Shown here: positions 35,761 through 47,600 of the stretch, piece after piece
How the letters are laid out: each line of letters starts with the position of its first letter
Position numbering within the stretch: the first letter of the stretch is position 1
DNA from: Haliclona indistincta
Taxonomy: Eukaryota; Porifera; Demospongiae; Haplosclerida; Chalinidae
Assembly: GCA_964017065.1 (NCBI GenBank)
Contig: OZ024789.1
Coordinates: 4,095,971-4,159,970, forward strand
Reading direction: 5' to 3'
Length of the DNA stretch: 64,000 nucleotides
Position numbers and translations under genes: made by a program
Notes under the pieces: model-generated
Databases searched by the model: none
The model's input: the letters and a program-made list of their open reading frames with translations, nothing else
What the model was told of the DNA's origin: nothing

Positions 35761-36819
35761 ATGAGGAGACTTCTGATTGGTGTTTTACTCGTCGGTTGTA
35801 CCGTATTTGTGACCGGAACACGAATAAACCCAGGAGCGCAAAGTTTTTCCTCGGCAATCAAAGGGGGTAGGATATCTGCGAATACCGCCAAGTTCTGTAC
35901 GAGCATGATTCACAAGATCCACAGCCAAGATCCTCATGCGGCCTGATAACGGAGCAGTAGTTCACTGGTTAGCAGGCTATCACATTTATAGCCGGTATAA
36001 GATTGTGTGCTTTTATCGCTTTAGGTCGTGTAATGGACGAGAATATGAGAATACAAATTTACATTGATGGTGAAGAAGAGGCGAGTATTGACTTCATGCT
36101 GTTCCTAGCTCACGGAATAGGGAGTGGTGAGAAGACAGAAGCACAGTCAGTATGTTCCATGGGGAACCAGACATACTGGTCATGATGCTGATGGTACTAC
36201 TAACACGTACCAGATACCGTTTTACAAATCATTCAACTGGTGGTACATTTTGGTACATGCCCAGGCTGTCATTGTGGGTAACGGCATTGCCAAACACGGC
36301 TTAAACTTTACAAGAACGTTGATATCAACATGGCTCCACTCAGTTCAGTTCCTCACATTAGTTAATGTGACTAACACTGCTGGACTGCTTTATCAGGTCA
36401 CTCTTTATACTCGGAGCACTGATAATAACAATCTCGAAGCCTGTATGCGAGCTAAGATTGACAGTGACAACATTAGTCTATAATGGCTTTCTTCAGGTAC
36501 AGAAGACTTCTTCCTTTCTGGCTACTACTTCAATCGTGGTGTATACCATAGTGATCATTCTGGATTAACTTATAAGGAAGACCCAGGAACAATGTCTGCT
36601 TACAAGTTAAGTTCTTTGAGAGTGATCCGATTTTTTTTGCAAAGTCGTTTGCACTGATCTGGAGATGCGGCGAGACCATCAATGTGAACCAAGGCTGCCC
36701 CAACGACTGGCCTCCACCAGCAGAGACATACAACAATGAGGAGATATATAGCAGCCCGGCCCTCACTGGCGAATACCACAGTGACAACATATGTATGGGT
36801 GTATGAGTATAGAATTTGA
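35761..36819 (+). pseudogene. DUF2961 (GH172-like) copy 2, degenerate
   Basis: Same plan as its neighbours: signal peptide MRRLLIGVLLVGCTVFVTG and a short intron before about 36026. Damage is clear. A base is lost near 35890 (after SANTAK), a TAG interrupts the EQWFTG motif near 35955, frame shifts occur around 36150 and 36610, segments are missing, and a TAATGG stop appears near 36480 just before the GTED motif. It is nearly collinear with copy 3. Confidence 0.9.
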
Positions 36820-37627
36820 ATGAACATTAAAAAAGTTGAGTAAGTAAAATGTAACAATATTTGTAGACTAATTAATTTTTTTGTTGACATTTTTACGTTG
36901 TACACTGCTCAATTCAGTTTCACTATTGTCATGTCTCAGTGCAGAGTAGGTTCATACATTAGCACAAAATGAGAGTCAATAAAACAAGTCTGTAAGTACT
37001 GATTTGCATGTTCATACCATTCATCATAACGTCATTCGTAGCTGGATTTACTGAAAAAAATAGTCAAATCATATTACAATGGCATGGACTGCTGGTATGT
37101 GCTTCACACAAGCAGAAGCTCTTATAATTATTGGTACATGATGGGCAGTAATTAAGAATTCTCGTTAATGAGCCACGCCCAATTATTGAGCCACACCTCC
37201 ATTGATACATAGTACTCCATTTTGCTGTGTCTACGTTATTATTACAAAAATGGATATGGCTGTCAAGAAGCAGCATTGACTCATGCATAGTTCTGTTCAT
37301 AATGTTCATAATATCATATCACCACAGTAGATTAACCAGGAATAGAGTCAAATCATAATTCATTGATTAACCAGGAATATAGTCAAATCATAATTCATAT
37401 TATGACTGGACATCAGAGCAGAACCACAAATGAATGACGGTAGAATCTAGTATTATTGGTGATTTGAAAGTCTGTGAACCAGTCAGACTTAGAGTGTAGG
37501 CATGTATCAAAGCAACTACATTTATGAGCCCCGCCCAAACGAGCCACACCTCCATTAGTTATTGTCACGTGCACAACACTCCATTTTGCTGCGTTTTGCT
37601 TATCTACGTCGTAGCGTTCCCACCAGA

Positions 37628-38707
37628 ATGGAGTGGCTTTTGATTGGTGCTTTACTCGTCAGCTGTGCCGTATGTGTGACTGGACAACAACTAAACCCAG
37701 ATATGCGAAGTTTCTCTTCCGCAATCAAAGATGGAAAGATTTCTGCGAACGCTGAGAAGGTTCTGTACGAGTATAAAATTCAAGGTTCCAGTATTTGCGG
37801 CATGATAACAGAACAGTGGTTTACCGGTGAGCAGCGGCAGACCGTCGCAGCTAAGGACATAAAATTGACTTTTTTCACTTTAGGTGGTGGAGTAATGGAT
37901 GAGAATATGAGAATACGAATTTACATTGATGGTGAAGAAGAGGCGAGTATTGACTTCATGCTGTTCCTAGCTCATGGAATAGGTAGTGGAGAGAAGGTAG
38001 AAGTACAGAATGTTCCATGGGGAACCAAACGTATCGGTCACGATGCAGATGGGGCAATATATAACACATACCAGATACCGTTTAACAAATCTTTTAAGGT
38101 CACAGCAACTCATCCAACTGGTGGTAGATTCTGGTATATCATACACGGTATGGAAAGCGTGTCTGTGATCGTGGGTAATCTAGAACTACCATTAAGCAAT
38201 ACACGGCTTAAACTTTACAAGAACGTTGATATTGACATGGCTCCACTTCAGTTCCTCACATTAGCTAATGTAACTAACACACCTGGTCTGCTGTACCAGG
38301 TCACTATCTTTGCTCAGAGCTCTGATTATAACTATCTCGAAGCATGCATGCGTGCTAAGATTGACGGCAGCGACATTTCCTGGCTTTCTTCGGGTACAGA
38401 AGACTTTTTCCTTTCTGGCTACTACTACAATCGTGGTGTATACCACACTGATCACTCTGGACTGACGTATCAGGAAAACCCAGGAACGATGTCAGCTTAC
38501 AAGTTCTTTGAAAGTGATCCAATTCTCTTCTCAAAGTCATTTGAACTGATCTGGAGATGCGGAGAGACCATTAACGTAAACAAAGGCTGCCCCAACGACT
38601 GGCCTCCACCAGCACAGACATACAACAATGAGAAGATATATAGCAGCCCCTCACTGGCGAATACCACAGTGACTACATATGCATGGGTGTATGAGTATAC
38701 ATTTTGA
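37628..38707 (+). CDS. Secreted DUF2961 (GH172-like) protein 3
   Basis: Exons 37628-37826 and 37884-38707, 340 residues. The 57-bp intron happens to be in frame, so an unspliced reading is also open; GT...TTTTTTCACTTTAG and the match to copy 1 support splicing. Signal peptide MEWLLIGALLVSCAVCVTG; DUF2961 blocks RIRIYIDGEEEASIDFM and SSGTEDFFLSGYY; C-terminal VYEYTF. Upstream TGTCACGTGCACAAC contains an E-box. It sits next to SVP-D, as the scrap at 55.1-55.3 kb sits next to SVP-G. Confidence 0.8.
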   Translation: MEWLLIGALLVSCAVCVTGQQLNPDMRSFSSAIKDGKISANAEKVLYEYKIQGSSICGMITEQWFTGEQRQTVAAKDIKLTFFTLGGGVMDENMRIRIYIDGEEEASIDFMLFLAHGIGSGEKVEVQNVPWGTKRIGHDADGAIYNTYQIPFNKSFKVTATHPTGGRFWYIIHGMESVSVIVGNLELPLSNTRLKLYKNVDIDMAPLQFLTLANVTNTPGLLYQVTIFAQSSDYNYLEACMRAKIDGSDISWLSSGTEDFFLSGYYYNRGVYHTDHSGLTYQENPGTMSAYKFFESDPILFSKSFELIWRCGETINVNKGCPNDWPPPAQTYNNEKIYSSPSLANTTVTTYAWVYEYTF

Positions 38708-39028
38708 ATGATGTACAAGCCTTGCCGTACAAACGTAAAAGTATAGACATTATACTATAGACAATATATTTTACATGTTTATCTCTCAGTGTCACTATTT
38801 TATGTCTCGGTATAGGTACGCATGCATGCACCAACTTGTGTGACACAGTATCATCCTTGTATTGACAGTCACGTTTTCAAAAATAGCTAGTATTATACCG
38901 GTCCCACAGAACTGCAACGAATTACATAAACATTACATAATAGGGACAGTAATTGAACACTATAACATGCAGTACTGAGTAAGTTTACAACCACGTTTGT
39001 GTTGTAACTATTGATGTTGCTGCACAAG

Positions 39029-41135
39029 TCATTTCTTGACTGGTCGAATCTTGCACAGTAGAGCAGCTGTAGCCAAAAGCACTATCAGGATCAAGACGAT
39101 AATGACAGCTCCAACCACACTTCCCACAACAATGACCAGCACATCATAGCATCTGCAAAATAAAAAGTTAAAAAAATTAATAATCATTACACACTACTGT
39201 ACTGTACTGTACTATCATTGTCAGCTTCAATTCAAAATTTAAACATTAAATTTAAATTCAAATTTTGTACCTGTAACCATGACATCAGTAGTTGCACTTG
39301 TTGTTGGTGCTGTACTTGGTTCAGGAGTCTCTGTTGTCGTGTCTCCAATTGTTGTGTTCAATGTGAAGTCATTCAACACACTCTGACCTTGGATTGTGAT
39401 ATAAATTGTAATATCTGTATCGTTTGGTGTTCCTGCACGTTTTGTGATTCTTTGCCCGAATGTTTCTTGATTTACATAGAGTTCTGGTATGCTGTTTGAC
39501 AGCTTAAAGTCATAAAATGCTTCGTTGGGATTTTGTATCTTGTTGGAGCCATACATTACAACTGATCCTTGACTCACATCGAGACGAAGTGTCGTACCCT
39601 CTTGCGGTAAACTGACCTGCAGAAAAGTAACTTCATTTTGCTGAAGAGTGTTTGAGATTGGTTGTCCAATTTCAAAAATCGCTGGAGCTGTGACAAGATT
39701 GAAAATTATGGACAGTATTGACTTAGTTATTGATTTACCTCTGCACGCTTCATTGTCCAAGCTTTCTTGAAGTATCTGAAATTCATTACTGCTGAACTCT
39801 GCTACAGAGCGAACATACTGACTATCAGGATCTGTAGCAATAACAGCCAGTTCTTTTATATTGACATTGTCTCCAATACCAACAGCATAGCTGATAATTC
39901 CCTCTGAGTGATGAGCTATTTCAGCAGCAGCAATTGTAGCAGATGAATTGGTGGAACCACCATCAGTAACCACAATTGCAATACGTGGGATTCCATTTGA
40001 TTTTGGTCGAGCACCATAGGAAGTGTTGAATTGTTGAATGCAAGCGAGTATAGCAGCATCAGTGTATGTATAACCACTACTGTATGTTATATTAGCAATT
40101 GCCTCTAACAGTGATGCATTTGTCATGTATGAATTGAGACTGAACTGTACGCTGGCTTTGGTACTGTATCGAACAACACCAACTCTAACCTGATCAGATC
40201 CAATGTTCAAATTACTTACAACGTTAGTAACAAATGTCAGCATTATTTGAAAGTTAGCAGGTCCAACACTTCCAGAAGAGTCCAGTAAAGTCAAGTTCAG
40301 TTCGACATTCTATGTAAAAAGTAAGAAATGTTAAAAGGACGTATGACTTAGCCGGAAGCTCAGGGATAATCCCAACATGCAGTCATAGGTACACATATAC
40401 ATGTATAATAATATCACTATCATTAGTGCCTTTATAGCTCACATGCATGAGGAGTAAGGTAGTAATGGATGACATACTCTACTGATTTGCATGAGCACAC
40501 CTATACTAAAGTACATCAGTATACTGTACTGATCATGAGCAGTAACACTATAATACAAAATGTTAATAATAAAAATTGTATACACCTTTTGCTGCTTCAA
40601 GAGCCCTCACGTCCTCTATAAACATCTGTACTGTTCCAACATTGTTGTAGTACAGTTTCCAATAGTTTGCCTGTGACTCTATTTTACTAGCAAATAGTAT
40701 TGGCTGCTGAATAGTTGACAAAAGCAAATAGGCAGCAAGTCCAGAATGAAAAGGAATACGTAGGTCATACCAAGGCACACTGGGCCAGTTTATGTCAAAA
40801 TTTTGTTGTATTTGTTCGTATTTTGATACTAAAGCTGGATAGGCAGCTGTGTCCTTGGTTCGTTGAAAATCAATTCCGTCAACCTGCCATATCCCTCCGA
40901 AGTATCCAGCTCTATAAGTCTTTTGAAGGGTGCCGTCTCTCGATTCTACGTAAGCAATTCTGCGGAGTAGCGAATTGTCCTCAGGAAATACCCCAGCCTG
41001 ACGAATCTTAGCGATCACAGCTTCGACAATAGTTGCACCAGATCCTTCTGGGCTAACGGTCAGGTCGACATTCTGTCCATTAGACAAGCTAACGAAGAAT
41101 GTTGCACAGAGAAGCAACAGGACAGCCATAGACAT
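39029..41135 (-). pseudogene. SVP-D: SLT-VWA-PPC family member with two frameshifts
   Basis: Paralogue of SVP-G. Exon 1 is 41135-40586 (signal peptide MSMAVLLLLCATFFVSLSNG, SLT-like domain, intact), exon 2 40309-39739, exon 3 39687-39270 and exon 4 39152-39029. Exon 2 is 571 nt, not the family's invariant 576: relative to SVP-G, 8 nt are lost right after ECRT, deleting the first VWA strand, and 3 nt are gained near 39911. Exon 4 lacks 10 nt after its acceptor, which puts the membrane segment out of frame. The SLT-like exon is still open, so a secreted single-domain product could be made. Confidence 0.8.
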
Positions 41136-41176
41136 GATTATGGACATGCGCTCTTTCTGCAGCGGTAAGGCAAAAA

Positions 41177-41197
41177 GGAGGGGCTGGTGCGTGGGCG
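41177..41197 (-). promoter_or_regulatory. Conserved upstream motif of SVP-D
   Basis: GGGGCTGGTGCGTGGGCG lies about 43 bp upstream of the SVP-D ATG. The same motif (one base varying) is upstream of SVP-G and SVP-H at about 36 and 26 bp. Likely core promoter or 5' UTR element; shared ancestry alone could also explain it. Confidence 0.5.
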
Positions 41198-41457
41198 TAT
41201 AGACATGCTTCAACCCATAATGACATCTCAAGTACTGTATGCTTTAAGTAAACAGGTACAGCTTAACTCTTTAGTGACTGAATTATTTTGACAAAAATTT
41301 GGCTTGCTCTAAACTGACAGTTTGTCTTGCGATTTCTACAACATGCAGTACGCTAGCTGTTCCAAATTAGCACTGTTTTTTCCTGGCATGTCAAAGTTTA
41401 CGACCATGTACTAAACTCTGAGTTGGCCACTCCCACTTCGGAACTGAAGCCGCTTAA

Positions 41458-42046
41458 GTGCTAGTCTGGCAGCCCCGCCCCTTCGCATTATTGTGGAAGG
41501 GTCTGGCGTCAGTAGTATCAAAGAGTTGTACCAGTCGCAGGGATTTCTGCGATCCAATCAGATTGCAGAAACGCACGGCAGAATCAATTAATCATGAATA
41601 TTCATAAGCTAAGAAAGTTCGCCTAGTAATCACGCAGTATTGGCTGCAGTAAACGCGCTGTACACCTGTTGTGACCATGCAAATGTCAGTAACGAGCTAC
41701 TGAACGTAATGGTTGTAAGTAAGAATGCTAGAGCTGGCTCGACTTTGCAACTTAGGTTGTAAACACGGTACAAAAAGTGTCTATACTTTGCCTGCTCTCC
41801 ATTGGCGCTTGAATTAGATGTCATAGTTTAATTTTTAAGCTGACCGAAGGTTGCTTCTTCCACCAATTTTGTGATCTAGATCGATAAAGCAAACAGCACA
41901 CTGACCGCCGCCATTTTGTTACTAATTAACACGTGAAAATGTGACGTAATTTAAATTCCACTGGTACAACTGTTTGATACTACTGACGCCAGACCCTTTC
42001 ACAATAATGCGAAGGGGCGGGGCTGCCAGACTACTTAAGTGCTGCG
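41458..42046. mobile_element. Foldback element with about 75-bp arms
   Basis: AGTCTGGCAGCCCCGCCCCT at the left and its complement at the right, continuing through TTCGCATTATTGTG and GGGTCTGGCGTCAGTAGTAT. CTTAAGTGCT flanks both sides (target duplication). No coding capacity is recognised. Confidence 0.8.
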
Positions 42047-42199
42047 ACCTCGTCATTTTTCAGCCAATTTAGGTCTTCGTTTAGCCCTGGTGACTGATAC
42101 AAAAACCTGGTGGTGTCCAGGTGAGCAAACAGCATAGTTTAGACCATATTCTATGCCCAAGTATGCATTTCCGGGCATCCTGAAGCCCCAAAAATGCCG

Positions 42200-42450
42200 A
42201 AAGCGGCGAGGGGCTCCGCCCCTTCGAACCCCAGGTTAAAGGGGGAACACCCCCTTTAAAAATCCCCCCGTTCTATATATTTTAGTGGGGGGGGGGGGGC
42301 GCGGCGAAAAACAGTGGGTTTTTTCAGGTAAAGTTAGCTTTTGCAATTAAACTTTATTTGACCTTTCTAGACCACTTTTCACTCTATTTATGACGTCTAC
42401 AGTAGGTGGAGTCACTTATGACGGCTAAAGCCGCTATAGGCCCTAAAGGG
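42200..42450. other. GC-biased, homopolymer-rich stretch
   Basis: A C4-G12 purine/pyrimidine-rich patch (around 42255-42305) lies in a region without genes. It is probably part of an older repeat whose edges carry CTTTAGTGACT (41270) and CCCTAAAGGGTTAAC (42440). Confidence 0.4.
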
Positions 42451-42521
42451 TTAACGATTATCAATTTTACTATCACTATGATCTTCCAGTAGCTACAGAA
42501 TTGTTAAAAATCACAAACAAT

Positions 42522-42851
42522 TAGTGATGCACCGATGCAAGATAATTATTTGAAACCGATACCGATAACTAGTTTCCAAAGACAAAAATGGTAGTGCCGA
42601 TACCGGTACAAATCCATGCTTTTTAACTTATCCAAAAAGGTATGACTCTGAGTAAACAAGTAGTAGAATCTTGAGAAATAACATCACTTGCATTGCTAAA
42701 AAATATTTATTGTACCGAACGACAAAATAATAGTGTACACATACTCATGTATTGGTGAGAAAAGGGCTCTAAGAGCCAATACCGATATTAAAGATACTGT
42801 CAAAATAATAAGCAATACTGATTTATGGTATCTGTATTGGTGCATCACTGT
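42522..42851. mobile_element. hAT-like MITE
   Basis: AGTGATGCACCGATGCAAG at the left end and GTATTGGTGCATCACT at the right end, with ACCGATACCG repeats inside. These ends resemble the common hAT terminal motif GATGCACCGAT. No transposase. Confidence 0.75.
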
Positions 42852-43448
42852 CTATAGATATGAATAATGTAACACAAATTATTCATTGAAATTCTCAGTC
42901 TATGCTTGTGGTCGTGAATTAGCTTTTTAAACTTAAGGAAATGGAGATGATGATTTTGATAACAAGAATCATGACCAGCATACTCAAGCCTTTACAAAGA
43001 ATGATGACAAGCATACAACAATAATTTTGAATAAGATTAATATAAGGTGTGTTATCGAACAATTTAAGTGTTTTCTCTGAGCTTGCATACATTATACTTA
43101 TCACTTATGGCTATCAACCAGGTACAGTATCTATGGCTATCAACCAGGTACAGTAGAATGGGCTTCTTTTTTCAAATATTCATTGAATTCACTAATAATT
43201 TTGTAGTACAAGGAAATGCTAATGATACTAATTATGAATATCGATACTCAGTGACTGTCAACATAGGCGCAGACTTGTTGGTAGTTAAATATTATTCAGA
43301 TAACCTTACATGACATGTACTATGAAAAAACTTACACAAATATCTAATGCCTAACATCTAATGTCAAATCAGCTAAACTACTATATAGCAGCTAGAGAAT
43401 ACTAAAGTGAACAGCCTGGTTACAATACACATACATGCAGGTAGCTAG

Positions 43449-44141
43449 CTACACATTTTCAGGTTTCTTTCGAAATCTGCGTACAACTACAATAAACACA
43501 ACAAATACAACTCCTATCACAATGATAGCGACTGCTCCTGCTGCACTTCCAAAGGCAATTGGCAATATGCTGTTTGGCGGCATAACTGCATGAAAAGATT
43601 TGAGATAAAAATAATACATCATGATACTACATTACAGCATCGCCACAGATAAAAGAATTTATCAATCATACTTGTAGAATCTGTTGTCATGTTTGGTGTA
43701 CTTGTAGTAGTAGGTTCAGTAGTAGGTTCAGTAGTAGGTTCAGTAGTAGGTTCAGTAGTAGGTTCAGTAGTAGGTTCAGTAGTAGGTTCAGTAGTAGGTT
43801 CAGTAGTAGGTTCAGTAGTTGGTTCGGTAGTTGGTTCGGTTGTATCTCCAGTGGTTGTGTTCAAGGTGAAGTTGTTAAGTACGCTCTGTCCTTGAATCAA
43901 GATGTACATGTATATTGTGGTGTCAGTATCATCAGTGTTGTTCATTATTTGACGTTTTGTGATACTAGAAGAAGAAAATGTTCCCTCATTTACAAATATC
44001 TCCGGCTTGTCGTCAGAAAGCATGCAGTCATGAAATGCTTCATTTGGATTTTGTATCTTGTTTGAGCCATACGACTGATCCTTGATTCACATCGAGACTA
44101 AATGTTATACCCTCTTCCGGTAGCTAAATCAAGCTCGAGAA
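43449..44141 (-). pseudogene. SVP-E: 3' remnant (PPC-like exon and membrane exon)
   Basis: Paralogue of SVP-H. The membrane exon 43585-43449 is complete (FGSAAGAVAIIVIGVVFVVF). The PPC-like exon runs from 43672 to about 44141, where homology stops abruptly; SLT, VWA and start are gone. It has an expansion of TEPT (about 11 units) between the beta domain and the membrane, absent in SVP-H. A small deletion around 44070 (SNKI...S segment) breaks the frame. Confidence 0.85.
43705..43840. repeat. TEPT-coding 12-bp tandem repeat
   Basis: TAGTAGGTTCAG is repeated about eleven times, encoding (TEPT)n on the minus strand: a Thr/Pro-rich stalk in SVP-E. Confidence 0.9.
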
Positions 44142-44390
44142 AGGTAACTTGAGCCCCATGCCGATCGGCAAAACAACCTTTTCGATGAATTTCTTTAGTA
44201 CTTCTTCAGGATCCTCACTCGTTTCAATGCTCTTCAGAACTTCACCCAGTATCTTAGAAGTGTACAGTTGAGCGTGACCTGCGGATGCGCGGCTAAGCAG
44301 CCCATTGCAGTGTACAGCTGAATCGTGTGCTAGTGGTCCAGAAAGTTTTGATAACAGTGATAAAGTTAGAGCATAAAAATGAAAGGTCAA
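44142..44390 (-). pseudogene. Death-fold gene fragment fused to SVP-E
   Basis: Matches the gene at 61.1-61.9 kb: AGHAQLYTSKILGEVLKSIE and DPEEVLKKFIEKVVLPIG (from its exon 2) join directly to RAA-type sequence of its first exon. About 560 bp between are deleted and the ATG is lost. The left edge meets SVP-E at CCGATCGGC. It documents a deletion between the two genes in an ancestral tandem block. Confidence 0.85.
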
Positions 44391-44679
44391 TTCACAGTGT
44401 CTTGAACCTCTGATGATTCTATTTCCTACTTTAACTTACGTATGTGGATTCCATGCATGCAGCCACATTTTATATGACTAAAGATAATACTAATAGCATG
44501 TATAGCTAATTCAAGTCCTCATCCAAACAAAATAACATAGCTAGGATAAATAAGTTAGATTCAAAGGAGGATAACAATGAAGAGAGAAAGAGAGAGTGAT
44601 GGGAAATAAATTACTGAGTAGGCAAAGGGTTGATGTAGTGATCAGCATCAGCTGCCATGCTTGCATGCAGTGCAGTTCA

Positions 44680-47600
44680 TCAACAACACTCAGGCCCACA
44701 ATCCCCAGCTATACAATTAAAAAGTAGATAATGATAATGTCAGTTATGATTATGCGGACGTGTGTGCATTGTAATAACATTATAAAAATCGTAAACAAAT
44801 ACAAGATAAAGCAACGATGTTTATACGATTAAGTTTTAACTTTGATGATTGATGTATTCTTGATCGGGATCAGGACCCTACCAGCAAAATCAAGTCCAAT
44901 AATACATGCAGCATCATGAGCACTATGCATTATCATAGCTACCTACACTATGCATCACAGTAGCTGTCAATGTAACTTACGGCACTCATTGCAGTTCAGT
45001 GGCACTTCTCTTCCAGTAGCAGCCAGATTACGGCAAACAACAGAAACCAAAGCTTCTTTACAGCTTCGAGTATTACGTTGATTACATGATGAAGTTGGTA
45101 AATCTGTTATAATAATAAATACAAGAAAATTATCTATCGAAATCAAAAGGATGTAGTGATGAAGAAATATACTGATGTAAACCAACAAGGAACAAGCATA
45201 GAAGGGTAACACGATTGACTTGCTAAGAGACCATAGATCTCTACATCAATGGCTGACTATAGCTAGTTCAGCTAGTTGCTGTTGACTGACACCAGACATG
45301 CATTGAATTGAATTCAGCTTGTGACAAAATATTGATCTTATGTACAGCCACTGATGTAGGGATCTAAGGTCTGTTAGCAAGTCAATCGTGTTACCATTCT
45401 AAGCTTGTTCCTTGTTGGTTTACATTGTGGACCAGTAGTATAATTATTTCTTCATCACTACATCCTTTTGATTTCGATAGAAATCTTTTTAATTTTCTTG
45501 TTTGTGTCCTTTCTTCTTTTTCTGTGAAGTGCAGTTCAATATCATGCAAGTACTGAGCTGTCTTTGTTTCCACCATTAGTTTAGTTTTGCTGTTGTTCCT
45601 TATTATAAATAATTTTAAACAAATAACTAAAATTACATATCAGCTCGCCTACGCATTCATGCAGAGCATTCGAGCCCCCCCCCCCCACACTAGTATTGTT
45701 AGCAAGCGCAGAATGGTGATCCTACACGAGCTTACCGTTCTTCGAAAACTCCAGACAACTACGTGTTCTCCGTGATCCATACGGCGCGGCTATACTCAAG
45801 CTAGTGCTCGGTTACGTGCCGGCTAGCCGCTGCATGCTTGGTCACGTGCGGATTGCGTAATCACAATAATTGCGTCTAACACTTAGCTGACAATGGATCA
45901 CGATCGAGAAATCGCGGAATGTATATAGCCGTTTCGCTAAAAACAAAGTTCAAAAGGCACCTGCCATGAGAATTTCACGGGCGTATTTTACTTTAGCCCC
46001 CCCCCTCGAATATGCGTGGGTTAATTAATTGACACCTCGAGGTGTTAAATTTTTGTCACGCGCGTGCTGCAGCAACTAAACAAAACTAAATACTAAACCC
46101 AAGACCTTAAAAAACTTCGCCTAACTGCGCAAAGTCGAGAGGGTCTTCCTAACTAACTAAGGATCGTCGGGAGGGTCTTCCTAACTAAGGATCGTCGAGA
46201 GGGTCTTCCTAACTTAAACTAAGGATCGTCGTCTTCCTCTCGACGATCTTTAGTTAGGAAGACCCTCCCGACGATCCTTAGTTAGGAAGACCCTCCCGAC
46301 GATCCTTAGTTAGGAAGACCCTCTCGACTTTGCGCAGTTAGACGAAGTTTTTTAAGGTCTTGGGTTTAGTATTTAGTTGCTGCAGCACGCGCGTGACAAA
46401 AATTTAACACCTCGAGGTGTCAATTAATTAACCCACGCATATTCGAGGGGGGGCTAAAGTAAAATACGCCCAATTTCACGACTGTTCGCGGGTGTTTTGG
46501 TCTCAGAAGAAGAAGAAGAAAACGAAACTCGATTTTTACCGTTTCCAGGTTCGTCACTTTAGTAACAATTTCAAGCAATCTCCCTGCTATTGTAAGATGA
46601 GGCAACAGATCTAAGTGTCTATGGACGTATAAAATTCATCACCAGGCGAAATATCAGCGTTTGAAAGCTAATACTGTAATACGCTACATACACTGTATGT
46701 AGCCGCCATTTTGTTTTCTCGTTCATCCGGAGTCACTACCGTGCCTAATGAATATCATTTACTTTAATAATCATAGACTAGCTATAATATGAATATTATA
46801 CCTGAGTTGGTTGTACATTGTTGTGGAGTAGTGTCTCCCATTGTAGTGTTCAAAGCAAAGCTGCTGGACGCACCGAGGCTCTGAACAGCTAAATTAACCG
46901 TGGTGTCAGTAGCATTATTCATTGCTGGGCGTCCCACAACTAATGAATTAGTGCTGCTATCAAAGGATATGAACACGAATGGCTGGCTGTTGGTAATTCT
47001 GAAGTCATAGAATGCTTCGTTAGGTGTCGTTGTCCTGGCAGAACCATAGATCACGATAGAACCATCGTTCACATTGATATCTATAGTTATACCCTCTGCA
47101 GGAACAATATACTGAAGGTAGACAGTTTGATTCCGAGTCACAGTTCTTGTAATAATTTGTCCGACCTCAACAATTGCCGGAGCTACATAAAATAGTAAAA
47201 AAACAGTGATCAAGTAAAAAATAATTATTTATTCTCACATCACCCGATTCTCAAGTGCTTCCAAAAATTCTCTCACCTGTGCATGCTTGACTATTCAAGG
47301 TCTCCTGCAACGATCTCAATTCTGCAGTATTGAAGCCTGAGAGTGAACGAAGGTACTGACTGTCGGGGTCTGAAGCAATAGCAGCCAATTCCTCCATGTT
47401 GGTATTGCCTCCAATACCAACAGCATAACTGAGTATGTTCTCTGAGTGAGCCATTGCTGCAGCTGCAATTGTAGCAGTTCGATTATTCGAGCGACCATCA
47501 GTAACCACGATAGCAACACGAGAGATTCCACTTGATCTTGGTCTAGCACCCAAAGAAGTGTTGAATTGTCCAATACAAGAGAGTATAGCATCAGCAGTGT

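Noticed and set aside
40715..41011. Plus-strand frame of 98 codons within SVP-D, conserved at 57682-57999 in SVP-G.
   Set aside because: Antisense shadow of the SLT-like exon; conservation follows from the coding strand.
43068..43313. Plus-strand 81-codon open frame next to SVP-E.
   Set aside because: Contains a simple duplication (CTATGGCTATCAACCAGGTA twice) and no recognisable domain; lies in intergenic sequence.
46140..46330. Regular repeats of about 28 bp that look CRISPR-like.
   Set aside because: Units occur in both orientations with near-identical spacers, inside a foldback element in an animal intron; no cas genes.
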